This document shows positions 52,361 through 62,638 of a stretch of DNA of 64,000 bases, piece after piece. Both the position numbers and the translations under genes were made by a program. Origin of the DNA: Schizochytrium sp. TIO01 (taxonomy: Eukaryota; Sar; Bigyra; Thraustochytrida; Thraustochytriidae); the NCBI GenBank assembly GCA_004764695.1, contig SMSO01000034.1, positions 1,195,501 through 1,259,500 on the forward strand. The letters run 5' to 3'. Under the pieces are notes generated by a model. That model worked only from the letters and a program-made list of their open reading frames with translations, ran no database searches and was not told the origin of the DNA. Numbering within the stretch: position 1 is the first letter of the stretch; each line of letters begins with the position of its first letter.

Positions 52361-55300
52361 TTATGCACGCATAAAAAGGTCGTAGATATGCTGCAAAGCG
52401 GGTGGTAGCAGAGGATCGTTAACAGCCTTTCCAGAAGTAGCGTTCGGAGTTGAAGAAAATTTCTCTTCGTTGTGTTGGCCCGTTATGTTTTCTCCATCTT
52501 CTTCACCTTGTTCAGAATTTGTCTGCAATACAGGACTCGATGAATTCGGATGCACAGGCTGTCCATGAACTGGCATCGCTATACTTGAATGAAAAACAAG
52601 ATACTGTAGCTCTGCGCCTCTGGTAATGAATGTATCTGCTTGAAGATCTGCTGAGGACGTGCCTCCACATAAAGAGAGCCCCGCAAGCCCAGGGATTTTT
52701 TCATGTGCAATTGATTCCTCTACCTTATGTGCAAGGTCCCAGGCGTGGACTGTATTAGATCCGTCAAGTACATAGAATGCACTTGCACAACGGTTTGACC
52801 ATACAATGTTGCATACACTGGCATAACCTGACCCTGATGACGCACTTTGGGTAGTGGTCATGTCCCACTTCTTTAATGGCAAGGCTCTATGCACTTCATA
52901 TAGTGCAAAGGCGCCAGAATCAAACCCTGCAAGGAAAAAATCAGGAAGAAAGTGATTGAAGCAAATGCATGTCACAGTTGGCCCCGTGTGACTGAGGCCC
53001 ACGCTAGATGGCAGGGATAAATGCAAACTCGACCCTTGCTTATATTGGCGAGGGGCGAGAACTTGGCCGAATCGAGACGCGTGAAGAATACGGCCATCTG
53101 AACTTCCCATAACGACACGATTAGAAATACCTGGTTGAAATGCAGCAACACTTGCAAAGCCTGATGAAAACGGATCTTGAGATGCGCCTCGTCCCAACAT
53201 ATCAATTTTCGCCATATGATGAAAGCGAAGGTTCCCACTCATATGCATACCAGAATCTTTTGAAGTTGAGTCGCTATTGTTAAGTATGTCCTCGACATCC
53301 CATGCCTTTGGGGCACTATAGTGCATGATTGACCAAATATGCAGTAGACCATCAACGTCTAGCGATGCTACTTGAAATCCAAGTTGAGTGGTTGACACGG
53401 TAGCGGCGTTGGAGATAAGATGAAGATCGCATATTTCTGCAGTATGTGTGCGGTCTAAGGACATTTCACCAGCCGTAGAATATGAAGGAGGCAAAGGATT
53501 CGTTACTGAAGCAACTTGGATCGAGGGCTCGATTCCACGCAAATCCCACGCAAACAAAGTTCCATCATCCATACCAGCTAATACCACCGATACGGAACCT
53601 GGGCTTAGTACAGCTTTCTTTGCAACTCCGATGCATGACATATACCACTGAGGCTCTGATGATGAAACTCGAAGATCCCAGAGACAAAGGATGGAGCTCT
53701 TAGAAATTCGCATAGCTTCGCCCTTATCTGTTACTGCCTCTTCGTCGACAACATCATCTACATGGCAAGGGCCATGTACAGATACAAAAACCTTGCGTAG
53801 CGAATTTGACGTTACCACGTCATTGATTGAACGACTCTTTAGAGCCAAACCTGGTGTATAGGACCGAATGACAATCTTTTCGTCAATCAGATTACTTGAC
53901 TTGGATGGTTTGGGGGTCTTTGTTGAAAATTGGGGATCATACATCACGTTGTTCTCCTCGATTGTTGCAATACACATAAGTTCGAGTTGCTGTAGGATAC
54001 CAGCATCGACTTCGCTTTCAAATTCCTCAATTTCAAATTCGTCACCGTGGGAAACCTTTTCTTCGGATCCAGAAAGCGCAATTTGCTTTTCTTCATTTTC
54101 GTCGATATCTGTTTGAATATTGGCTGAGACCTTGTTAACCTGACCTGCGGACTCTTGATCTGTATATGCATCAGACATTGGGATTTCCTCGGTCTGTATT
54201 TCTATCTCAGTGGCATCATCGTTTGTCTGTGTGAATGCCTGACGCCGATTTCCACCTGCCGCAACGCTTCGCATATAAAATTCCCATGGAGGTAAGGAAT
54301 GTTGCTCAAAGATATCAATCCTAACTTTTCGAAAAGTAACACGTGATCGAATCTCCTGGCATCTTCCGCCGGTACCTCCCATTGAGACTCCAACTTCATT
54401 TTCGCTTTGATCAAGCGTCTGGAGGCCTTCACGGTCACCACGGCGACTTGAATTTCGGCGCGGAGGTTTCCGTAGCTCACGCTTAAATGCGCCTTTGGTT
54501 GGTGTGGATGTTTTTGCGGGCGAAACGAAATTTTCTTCGTCTACCTCTTCGCCGGCTTTACGAATCTGTGGAGCAAATGGATTCGATTTTTTTCTGCTTT
54601 GCGTCTTAGGCGATTTGGCTGATAGACGATGTTGCAAGTCACCTGTATTTATAGAAGCGTTTACCTTTGATTCGGGTTCATCAGGGGGGTCTTCAAAGTC
54701 ATCTCTGTAGTCTTCAAAGTCATCAGCATAAGAATCTTCGTCATCTGACGCCTGCTGGCGACTTTTCGATGATTTCAGAGCTGTACCTAGATCGTCACTT
54801 CCTACTTTATGTTCGTCATTTTGTGACTCCATGCGAATAGCATCCGCAACCGCAATGGAGCTGGATTTTAAAGGTTTTTTCTTTATTTTCTTGGGCGTGG
54901 AGAGTTGATTGACAACGGCTTCCTCCCTGAAGTGCCGCTCTTCCTCCTCCAAGGTTTTGTGCGAGACGAGGCCTGCAATCTCATGAGCAGATGAGCGATG
55001 GTGCCGTGATGAAGAACGTGTTTTTGAGACCAGACCATGTTCGCTCGCTAAAAGCCCGTCATCATGAGGATGTGCAGATGAAGAGTGGCGCGAAGATCTC
55101 TTGTGCATAGCTTCTGCTTCATTTGATGACGAGGCTGCTCCATCCACGGAGAAATCAATGGTGGGTTTCTTCTTCTTCTTCTTCCCGGGCATTAACTTTT
55201 GCGGCGAGGCTACGTTTAATGGGCTCGCAAGCTTGGCTGCAGCGGCATATTCCGCTTCTATGGCGAAATGCTTTCTTGAGCTGGATACTGAGCGTGAAGA

Positions 55301-55504
55301 TGGCCCTGCGTTATCCTTGCTGCCATGCGTAGACGATCGATGCTGTTCTGATGCGCCATACTTCCCTAGCTCTTCTGCAACTAAATGCTTCGTAGACGAC
55401 TTTCGTTTGGTCTTTGTTGAACTTTTCAGCTTAGCAAGTCCATCGCTAACGGTGTGAGAGCCTGTTGTGGATGGTGAGCTACGGTGAGACCGAGAGGACG
55501 ACAT
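52361..55504 (-). CDS. WDR60: WDR60/DYNC2I1-like dynein-2 intermediate chain
   Basis: A 1047-residue protein starting at the ATG at 55504 (MSSSRSHRSS); the frame is open upstream only to a GTG. Residues 1-400 are basic, Ser/His-rich and disordered, with an acidic SYADDFEDYRDDFEDPP motif near 255-272 like the D-x-F-x-D-Y-x-D-D-F-E motif of animal WDR60. Near 410-460 PPWEFYMRSVAAGGNRRQAF followed by IQTEEI matches the conserved pre-WD segment (Y-x-x-R-x-F/V, Q-x-N-x-D, I-Q-T-E-E-I). From about 590 WD40 repeats follow, with LCLWDLR, LFAWDLRG, LHIWSIM and VHAWDLA as blade ends. Known WDR60 binds the dynein-2 heavy chain and drives retrograde intraflagellar transport. Its presence implies a working cilium. 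The roadblock light chain nearby is a known member of the same complex. Confidence 0.9.
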   Translation of the reverse strand: MSSSRSHRSSPSTTGSHTVSDGLAKLKSSTKTKRKSSTKHLVAEELGKYGASEQHRSSTHGSKDNAGPSSRSVSSSRKHFAIEAEYAAAAKLASPLNVASPQKLMPGKKKKKKPTIDFSVDGAASSSNEAEAMHKRSSRHSSSAHPHDDGLLASEHGLVSKTRSSSRHHRSSAHEIAGLVSHKTLEEEERHFREEAVVNQLSTPKKIKKKPLKSSSIAVADAIRMESQNDEHKVGSDDLGTALKSSKSRQQASDDEDSYADDFEDYRDDFEDPPDEPESKVNASINTGDLQHRLSAKSPKTQSRKKSNPFAPQIRKAGEEVDEENFVSPAKTSTPTKGAFKRELRKPPRRNSSRRGDREGLQTLDQSENEVGVSMGGTGGRCQEIRSRVTFRKVRIDIFEQHSLPPWEFYMRSVAAGGNRRQAFTQTNDDATEIEIQTEEIPMSDAYTDQESAGQVNKVSANIQTDIDENEEKQIALSGSEEKVSHGDEFEIEEFESEVDAGILQQLELMCIATIEENNVMYDPQFSTKTPKPSKSSNLIDEKIVIRSYTPGLALKSRSINDVVTSNSLRKVFVSVHGPCHVDDVVDEEAVTDKGEAMRISKSSILCLWDLRVSSSEPQWYMSCIGVAKKAVLSPGSVSVVLAGMDDGTLFAWDLRGIEPSIQVASVTNPLPPSYSTAGEMSLDRTHTAEICDLHLISNAATVSTTQLGFQVASLDVDGLLHIWSIMHYSAPKAWDVEDILNNSDSTSKDSGMHMSGNLRFHHMAKIDMLGRGASQDPFSSGFASVAAFQPGISNRVVMGSSDGRILHASRFGQVLAPRQYKQGSSLHLSLPSSVGLSHTGPTVTCICFNHFLPDFFLAGFDSGAFALYEVHRALPLKKWDMTTTQSASSGSGYASVCNIVWSNRCASAFYVLDGSNTVHAWDLAHKVEESIAHEKIPGLAGLSLCGGTSSADLQADTFITRGAELQYLVFHSSIAMPVHGQPVHPNSSSPVLQTNSEQGEEDGENITGQHNEEKFSSTPNATSGKAVNDPLLPPALQHIYDLFMRA

Positions 55505-56570
55505 TCTTCTTGCCAGCCGGTTGCCAGGGTTCACTTCACGCGAATAACCTTTGGCCGGTTAATGGCGCAGCAACCTTCGCAATTAACCTTCACTGTATGA
55601 CTTACAAACCTTTGTGCCCAAAAAGAACTAATATTAGTAGTGTCCGTGACAGGGAACTTAAGCACAATGAAAGAATATTAATCAAATAACTATTTCTCTA
55701 TTGACAACGAGGCAATCCCACCTAACCTCTCTCCTTAAACCCTATGCTCGTATATCTTCTTCTTAAATCAACACAACCAATTTGACTAACATGTATTTGA
55801 GATAAGGAAACCCTCTGCCTCTTTTATGACTTATTAGCCACTCCCATTTCAATCCCCATACCAAGTATCGTCCACGTTTAGCTGCTTTTGTTATCGCTAT
55901 CGCCGATTGTGCCTTCATTGCATTTTTATTCGTCACGAAAATAAGACCGTTGCACAACCCATTTATCTACCAAAATGGGTTCTTCACCGCACCTGCCTTC
56001 GAGTCATCTTCTCATAGACCTATTTGTGTCTTCAATATGACCGGTAAAGTGCAACGCAATTCAACCAATCAATCGATCAACCAGAACACGAGGATGGGAA
56101 TGGTATTCGTTCATCCGAAAGTTCTACAGGTAACGCCTAAAGATTGGCGTGGCATTTTCCTGAAGAAGAATGATCCTCCACGCCACAATTCATTATCGCT
56201 ACCACTACTGGCCTTGGAGCTTTATCTCTAGAGACTTGTCCTTCATACCTGAGCAGGTCCATTTTGATGGAGCTCCTTCACGAGATTCGTGTGATGTTAT
56301 TACAGTTCCCAGATAACCAAAATCTCTTTGCCAAAGGAATTTACGTATAATCATAATTCTCTGCAGAAGCCATCGATCGCACGACTCACCAAAACGAGAA
56401 AGAGGCGAGCGGCCGTCTTGACATTCTGCATCAGAATCGTCCTCGGCATCCAAGTCTCTCAGAAAGCCTCACCGACATCGACGACGATTTCTAACAGTTG
56501 AACCTGAAGAGGAAACCTTTTTGATACATTTTATTTACAATTCATAATGTTATTTATTCTCTCAATAATT

Positions 56571-56597
56571 AAAAGAAAGAAAGAAAGAAAGAAAGAA
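56571..56597. repeat. (AAAG)n microsatellite
   Basis: About six AAAG units in a row, non-coding. Confidence 0.9.
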
Positions 56598-57189
56598 GAC
56601 TAAAGATGCCGTCGTACTTGGAAGATGAGGTTCCGCAACCGTTCCGTGGGGGTGGACAGACGAACAAACAGCCAGCAAGAAGGGCGGACTGCTAGCGATA
56701 CCCGTATGTACCCATTAGTCGCCAATCACAGCTGAAAGCAATGGAGGCGCTTGTGAGGGGCGGACCTCGTCTCGGTAGTTTAAAACAGCGGAAGTTCCTC
56801 CGAGTCGGCACGCTCACGTGCCTCACTGTCACCTAGAAAGGCAGTGTGGTTAGAGGAGCCTAACTATGGGTTCTGCTGTGAAATGGGGTTATACACTCCC
56901 ACAGCGACTGAGGATGCGGTGGATACAGAGGGGAAGATAGATCCACAGTTCCACGAGGATTGGCATCGAGATCCCGATTTACAAGGTTTTTTCGCAAATT
57001 CCCCCTCACAGAGCCTTAGAGGTGCTCGACTCTGTCCACTGCCCACAGTGCACTCACACGCGCGAGGCCCCCACTGCCTCGTGGAGGTGTTCCTGAATTT
57101 CCGGAGCCGATAGAAGCTTCTGGAAAGCCCTCTTTCCACGGCGTTTCTCCGAGCGTTCCGCGCTTTCCCGCCCTTCTCCGCCCTCCCGT

Positions 57190-57395
57190 AAGTGAAGTAT
57201 TTCTATTCCCCACTTACACCTACTATAGCCTATTCCTATAAAGCCCTTTCCCCCTCGCCCGCAAGTGCAGAACCCGCCTTCCGCAAGTGAGCTATACAAG
57301 TGGGTTATACCTCCCCTGCAAGTGAGACAAACCCGCATTCTTCACTGTGCCAACCTTTCTCCAAGTGAACTATAGCTTTCGCAAGTGGCTTTGAA
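57190..57395. repeat. Cluster of CAAGTGRGYTATA-type motifs
   Basis: At least five spaced copies: AAGTGAAGTAT near 57193, CAAGTGAGCTATAC near 57283, CAAGTGGGTTATACC at 57297, GCAAGTGAGAC near 57320 and CAAGTGAACTATAGC near 57362, with a further GCAAGTGGC after it. Related strings lie at 16950-16984 and 34000-34125. Confidence 0.55.
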
Positions 57396-57676
57396 AGCGA
57401 TCCTCCGCCTCCCTAAAGAGAGATAGATCGCCATAACTTATACCATATAACCCATAACTCATAAAGAAAGAAAAGAAAGAGAAGAAGAGAAGAGAAAAGA
57501 AATATCATCGTCATCGCCACTGCCGAGAAGACCAAGCAACGTGCATGACCTTACCCAATCCCAAGCGCCTGGACCTGAGATCCTCCAGCCCTTCGCAGCC
57601 GTTGCCTGGCTGTGGCGTCCATCATCTCCAGCTTCCTCGGCATCCTCTCAGACCCAGAGCTTTGCTTTACTTTGGT

Positions 57677-57705
57677 TTGCTTTGCTTTGCTTTGCTTTGC
57701 TTTGC
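57677..57705. repeat. (GCTTT)n microsatellite
   Basis: About six tandem GCTTT units. Confidence 0.9.
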
Positions 57706-58310
57706 TCCATCAATCTTATTCGTTGTTGCGTTCACGAAACCGGAAAGAAACAGCTCCAGCAAAAAAGAACGGAACAGAACGCGCATAGGCGAAACGTTAG
57801 AAGTGGCGGGTAGAAGGGTCTCCATATTAATTGTGGGAGGGGAGGGGTATAGTAAAGGGTAGCGGGGTCCCTAGGAGGCGGGGGAGCGAAAGAGCGGCAG
57901 AAAGTAGTCAGGCATCCATCGCGGAGCCGAGTGCTGCGCGACGGCGGGCCCGCCCCTCGCTCGTCGTCGTCGCTCGCTCGCGTTACCCTCTCGCGCCCGC
58001 CTCCACTCCCGCTGCCGAGCGGCCTCCTCCGGCGGAGAGCCGCCGCATCGCGAGCATCATCGGCCCGTGGAAGCAAGCAGCAAGGTCGCTTTGGCTGAGC
58101 AAACCTTCTCAATCCAGCCCCTCCCTACCTACGAACCGCACGCGCCGCAGAGCACGCAGCGCGCGGAGCGAGGGAAGGTGAACAGGTGCGGACGCAGCCG
58201 CCCCTGACCCGCGCGGACTCGAGCCGCAGGCCGCGAGCTCGCGCAGAGGCTTCAGTCGTCTTCTTCTTCTCTTGTTCTTCTCTTGTTCTTTCTGTTCTTC
58301 GCCGTCGTTC

Positions 58311-58392
58311 TTTCTCTTTCTTTCTTTCTCTTTCTTTCTTTCTTTCTTTCTTTTTCTCTCTTTCTTTCTCTTTCTTTCTTTCTCTTTCCTTT
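58311..58392. repeat. (CTTT)n low-complexity tract
   Basis: About 80 bases of CTTT units with occasional CTCTTT, pyrimidine-only on this strand. The Lys/Arg or Phe/Ser-rich ORFs across it are artefacts of the repeat. Confidence 0.95.
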
Positions 58393-60579
58393 GTCTTCGC
58401 GCTCCGTTCCGAGTTAGTTCTGCAGCGGTGCTGCGCAGAGCCGGAGTAGAGAGCACCTAGGCGAAAGACTAGGGGAACCCTGGGATTGATTGACTGTGTG
58501 GTTGAGTTTACGAGTGGGTGATTGAAGGAGTTGATTGATCCATTGCGAAGGTTGTGAGAGCAGAGGCGCCGCGAGGAGGAGGCAGCGTGCGAAGCACAGC
58601 GAAAGGTGAGAGATTCCTAGAGGACCTGAACCCCCGGCAAATCTGATCAAAATAGTGCCAGACCACCTCGGATCGACGAGGCATTTCATTTCGCTTACAT
58701 TTTCTATTACTACTACTACTACCGTCTAGTTGGGCACAGAAAGTCACTCGACTTGCCGTCTCCCTGGTTGTCTCGCTCGTCTGTCTGTGCTGTGCTTGTG
58801 CTATTAAGTTAGTCAGCCGCGCAGCTAGCTGGTCAAGCGTTTGTAACGTGCTGCTCTGTCTTGAAGAGCGCCGTGTGAACATTTTGTTGTAGAAGAAATT
58901 GAGTGAAGAAATACCGTCGAGGCCGTTCCGGACTGGCTGCTTGTAAAAGGCCGGCATCACCTGGAGGTCGACATTGTGGGTCGATCGTTACCAGGAAGCG
59001 TGTTCAGACAAAGGTCTCTCTCTGATACTCTAAGTTATAGAGTTTTCGTTGATTCTCCGCGCGCTGTTGAGTGCGGCGCCGTAGCGAAGAAACGAAGCAA
59101 GCCGAGCACTTTAGACCAACACATTACTCTCGTGTGTTGTTTGTTCTCGTGTTTGCTCGCTCCTTCAGTCTTTTGACATTTTAATCTCACACCGTTTTTG
59201 CACCTTCGTGAGTTGGTTACACGTGCATTTGTAGTTGCAGCAAAGCAAAAAAAAAAAAGTCGACGCACCACCTTCCGAGATTTGGAGTACCTTCTCGGCG
59301 TTGCGAAAGTCTTTAATAGCGCTTTGACATCTTTTGTTGCTCGTGCGCCCCTTCTGCGGAGTTTGTGCAAGTTTTCTTCTCCCCCTCACCTTACTTATAC
59401 CGTTGTTGATTTTCCCTTAGTGGTGTCTTTGTTGCATATTCGATCTGTTTCCAACTCAGATTCGTACGACTTGGACAATACTGTTTCTACCTTTATCATT
59501 TCTTACTCCAGGTTTACTATCCTATCTTTTCTAAGTCTAGGCTGTGAACCCGCTGGGGTGTGTGGTCTCGCTTCATTTGAACTTTCGAGAGCGATTGGCC
59601 GATTGTTGTTGTTGATTTTAGTTGCTACAATATCCGTACTTTGAATCGGAGTAGCTAAACAGGGTTCGCCCTCCCTCTATCGTTTGTGATCCATAAAGTT
59701 TACTTTGCAAAAAGAAAAAAAGAAATAACTCGTCGAGTACGAAAGCTCGCAGAAAAAAGAAAAAAAGTCTCTAATTCGCACAAATTAAAAAAAAGTTTAA
59801 GACAAAAAAAGCCAAGTAAAGAAAAAAAAATCACAAAACAAACCCGATAGTATAGGCACATTGATCCAACTTGTGCCCCACTGTACATCATCGGTTGCTC
59901 GCCTCTATCTCGTTCGAATCGAAGCACGCACTCGACCCAACCAAGACAAGTCCCTCCTCGTTTAAACGCGTAAGGAGTCTCGTCTAACCCAAATATCTGC
60001 CCCTTACAACGGAACCCAGCTTCTAATTAGCTTTCCTGAAGAACCTCCGGAAGGAGCTTAGCTTTACCTTTGCGATCCCACGCAATTTATCCAGGCACTC
60101 ATCTGCCTGGTCTTTTGTTAACTAAGTAGCCTCCTTCGTCGTGCAATTCGCTCTCGCAGTCTCTGCTGCAAAGCTCCTACCTAAGTTCTTTGGACCGCCC
60201 GCTGCGTACTTTTGTTTCCTCATTATCTTATTAGTTACCTTCATTTCTGCTCTTCTAGCGAGAAATCTCACCTGCGAACTTTCTTTATTCTCAGTGAGTC
60301 CTTGTCTAGAGCTTAGCTGAAGAAGCCGCGGCCCCGGCTTGTTCAACCCACGTTTTTACTGTTCCCATTCACATTTACTCGATAGTCTCACAGTAGATAT
60401 CGTAAGTTTTACCCAGAAGTCGACGTTGATCAAGCCTGGAGCCTTATCTCCAGCTTGGTCAGTCGAATAACACAGAAAGCACCACGCCTTCCCTTAACAT
60501 CACCGTGCCCGGCACGATTGAGTGCAAGGAGGACCTCGACGCCACGCCCAAGGCGAGCCAAGGACTGGAGGAAGAGGCC

Positions 60580-61326
60580 ATGCTGGAGGCTATCATGTCA
60601 CCACCAAGCATGCAATCTTCCCTCATGAACCCAAAGCATGCTGGTTCCAATGATAAAGCACTCTTATCGAAGCCACAAGAAGTGATGCAACAGGAAAACT
60701 CTCTTTTTATCATCGATTGGGATGATACTCTCCTGGCAACCTCCTGGCTTAGCTCTCAAGGTCTTCGCCTCGATGCTACAGAAATCCCCGAGTTTGTTGC
60801 CGAAGAGCTTCGTGCTCTTGAATCTTCCATTTATAGCCTTCTCGCCTACGTCCTTACGATTGGCAAAGTGGCAATCGTCACAAATGCAGAAAGCTCTTGG
60901 GTGGAACTGTCGGCTCGGAAGTTCGTTCCTGCCGTCTGCGATCTGTTGCCTCAGATCCGGGTTCTTTCTGCTCGCTCGAGCTACCAAGACATGTACCCGA
61001 ACCAGGTTCCCAAGTGGAAGATTGAAGCATACAAGTGTGTTTTCCAAGAGGCCTTTCCTGAATTGTCTTTTTCACAATACTCGAAAGTCCAAAATAGAGT
61101 CCAAGTCCTCAGTCTGGGCGACTCTGTCTATGAGCGCGACGCGCTAATGGAGCTTGCGTCCCATGTTGGCGCAGAAAAGCTCTTACCCAAATCGGTCAAG
61201 TTTGTCGAGCGCCCAAATCCAGGCCAGCTCGTACAACAGATCGCCATCGTACTCGACAACTTGTTTGATGTCTACTCGTCCACTGATGGCGTTGTTGATC
61301 TCATGCTTCAAGTTGAGTACCTCTAA
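60580..61326 (+). CDS. HAD-like hydrolase
   Basis: 248 residues from the first in-frame ATG (60580). The frame is open and looks coding from about 60476, without an ATG, so a 5' exon probably supplies the real start; AG acceptors after pyrimidine-rich sequence lie at 60453 and 60475. Motif I is FIIDWDDTLLATSW (about residues 42-55), giving the D-x-D-x-T nucleophile loop. Motif II is VAIVTNAESSW near 103. Motif IV is LSLGDSVYERDAL near 180, with the metal-binding G-D and E-R-D. HAD phosphatases hydrolyse phosphate esters through an aspartyl-phosphate. The D-W-D-D-T-L-L form belongs to a eukaryotic subgroup whose substrate I do not know. The first 40 residues look disordered. Confidence 0.75.
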   Translation: MLEAIMSPPSMQSSLMNPKHAGSNDKALLSKPQEVMQQENSLFIIDWDDTLLATSWLSSQGLRLDATEIPEFVAEELRALESSIYSLLAYVLTIGKVAIVTNAESSWVELSARKFVPAVCDLLPQIRVLSARSSYQDMYPNQVPKWKIEAYKCVFQEAFPELSFSQYSKVQNRVQVLSLGDSVYERDALMELASHVGAEKLLPKSVKFVERPNPGQLVQQIAIVLDNLFDVYSSTDGVVDLMLQVEYL

Positions 61327-62071
61327 TGAAGTTCAAGAAGACAATCCAACACAAAATTTAAAAACTCGCTGTATTTTCAACAAAAATCCAAAAAAATGAA
61401 AAGAAATGTCCTTATCAAACCTTTTTTCGTTTTGGCTCGTTGTTGTAGATGTGTTTTGGGCGGGTGGTTGTGTTTGGGACTTGATTTTGTAGTTGATGCA
61501 CAGTTGTTAATTGTTTCTGGAGAACTTAGCACTTTGAAGGCTAGGTTCCAGTAGCTTGAGGTCTGCAGTTGTTCCTATTATTCGCTTGTACCAAATACTG
61601 ACAGCGCACAGTCGCCACATTTTTATTTTTATTTTTGTGTACTTTGTAGCTTGTACTGTGACCTTAAGGTGACTTGTGGGATATTTTTAACATTTCAATA
61701 ATCACTGCACCTACTTATCGCAGTGGAATCGAATTGTAAGTTTTTGTATATAGATTGTTTATAAAATTAAATGAGAAGACTTTAAGTGGGAATACTTTTT
61801 TTTGTAGAACAAGACTTTAAGTGCCTGCGCTAGCCTCGGTGTATACAGCGTTTTGCTGGCTTGACTGTGACAGAAAGCTTATGTGGGGTCTCTAACGATT
61901 TTCTTTGATATTATGAATCTATCCCCATAAACAAGGCATGCCATTAAAAATAGTTGGCACTTAAGTCAAGGATAGAGTGCGTACGACGCATATCGTTTTG
62001 GCCTAGATTCACAAGTACACTAGTTACCTTGCCAGTATTGTTGACAAGTCCATAAGCAGCTACCCAGCCTT
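61327..62071. other. Convergent 3' intergenic region
   Basis: About 0.75 kb between the 3' ends of the HAD-like gene and the Nudix gene. AT-rich, T-rich runs, no ORF. Confidence 0.65.
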
Positions 62072-62638
62072 TCAGATTTCCCTCTTTCGCCCAGTGCCAA
62101 ATTCAGGGTACTCCTCTGCCTTTCCAAACACAGGTGCAAGCACTTCACGCATTATTCCATCTACCATAAATCCTGTAAGACCCCAAATCGGAGGATTTTT
62201 GCCAATTTCGAAGCGAGGCATTGACCAACGCCCAGACAGGTCCTCCATTGTTCTATGATCTGGATGAAGCAGATCCTCCACACGTACAGAAAAGCATTTT
62301 TCCACCTCGACGCTAACCCCAGATGCATATTCGACTTGCTGGCGTGTGAGATCGCCGGGCTGGACATAACAAAGAACTGGTGTTACCATTGTACCAGTCA
62401 CCGCACGAACCTTGTGCCATCGTGCGAGAGGCTTGCTTACGAAGCCAGTTTCCTCCTCTAGTTCCCTCACGCATGCCTGTTCTGGGGTTTCTCCAGCTTC
62501 CAAGTGCCCTCCGGGAAATGAAACCTGCCCTGCGTGAGTGTTGACTGCCTGAGACCGCAAAGTCAGGAGTAAAGACGCCTCTCCATCAACATTGCACATT
62601 GCCACGCAGGTTGCAGCCTCTGCAAGCGCCAACCACAT
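62072..62638 (-). CDS. Nudix hydrolase, CoA pyrophosphatase-like (NUDT7/8/NudL type)
   Basis: 188 residues from the ATG at 62638. The open frame continues upstream to 62731 with a TTG, but that stretch is AT-rich and unlike coding sequence. The Nudix box G-G-H-L-E-A-G-E-x7-R-E-L-E-E-E-T-G-F (about residues 43-66) is complete with all metal-binding Glu. Just before it LRSQAVNTHAGQVSFPGG is the CoA-specific UPF0035 signature (R-S-x-x-x-x-x-H-x-G-Q-V-S-F-P-G-G). The family cleaves CoA or acyl-CoA into phosphopantetheine and 3',5'-ADP, often in peroxisomes or mitochondria. The C-terminus (GRKREI) is not a classical peroxisomal signal. Length is near the usual 190-240. Confidence 0.9.
   Translation of the reverse strand: MWLALAEAATCVAMCNVDGEASLLLTLRSQAVNTHAGQVSFPGGHLEAGETPEQACVRELEEETGFVSKPLARWHKVRAVTGTMVTPVLCYVQPGDLTRQQVEYASGVSVEVEKCFSVRVEDLLHPDHRTMEDLSGRWSMPRFEIGKNPPIWGLTGFMVDGIMREVLAPVFGKAEEYPEFGTGRKREI

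Larger units (their letters stand above)
55505..60429. other. 4.9 kb region without a confident gene; probable promoters and leader of the HAD-like gene
   Basis: ORFs here are short, low-complexity or without motifs. A GC- and CpG-rich block spans about 57850-58260 and is followed by a long pyrimidine-rich stretch to about 60450, suggesting a promoter plus a long 5'UTR or intron for the HAD-like gene. Repeats: (AAAG)n at 56571-56597, a CAAGTG-motif cluster at 57190-57395, (GCTTT)n at 57677-57705 and (CTTT)n at 58311-58392. Confidence 0.5.

Noticed and set aside
58109..58460. Lys/Arg/Glu-rich or Phe/Ser/Leu-rich ORFs over 58.1-58.5 kb
   Set aside because: Direct products of the (CTTT)n tract on either strand.
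59198..59644. 148-codon ORF in the pyrimidine-rich stretch before the HAD-like gene
   Set aside because: Leu/Ser/Phe-rich as expected from CT-rich DNA, no domain or start context.
59650..59950. Possible tRNA-like GTTCGAATC string near 59910
   Set aside because: No acceptor stem, D-arm or anticodon arm could be paired around it; no tRNA or rRNA gene was supported anywhere in the window.
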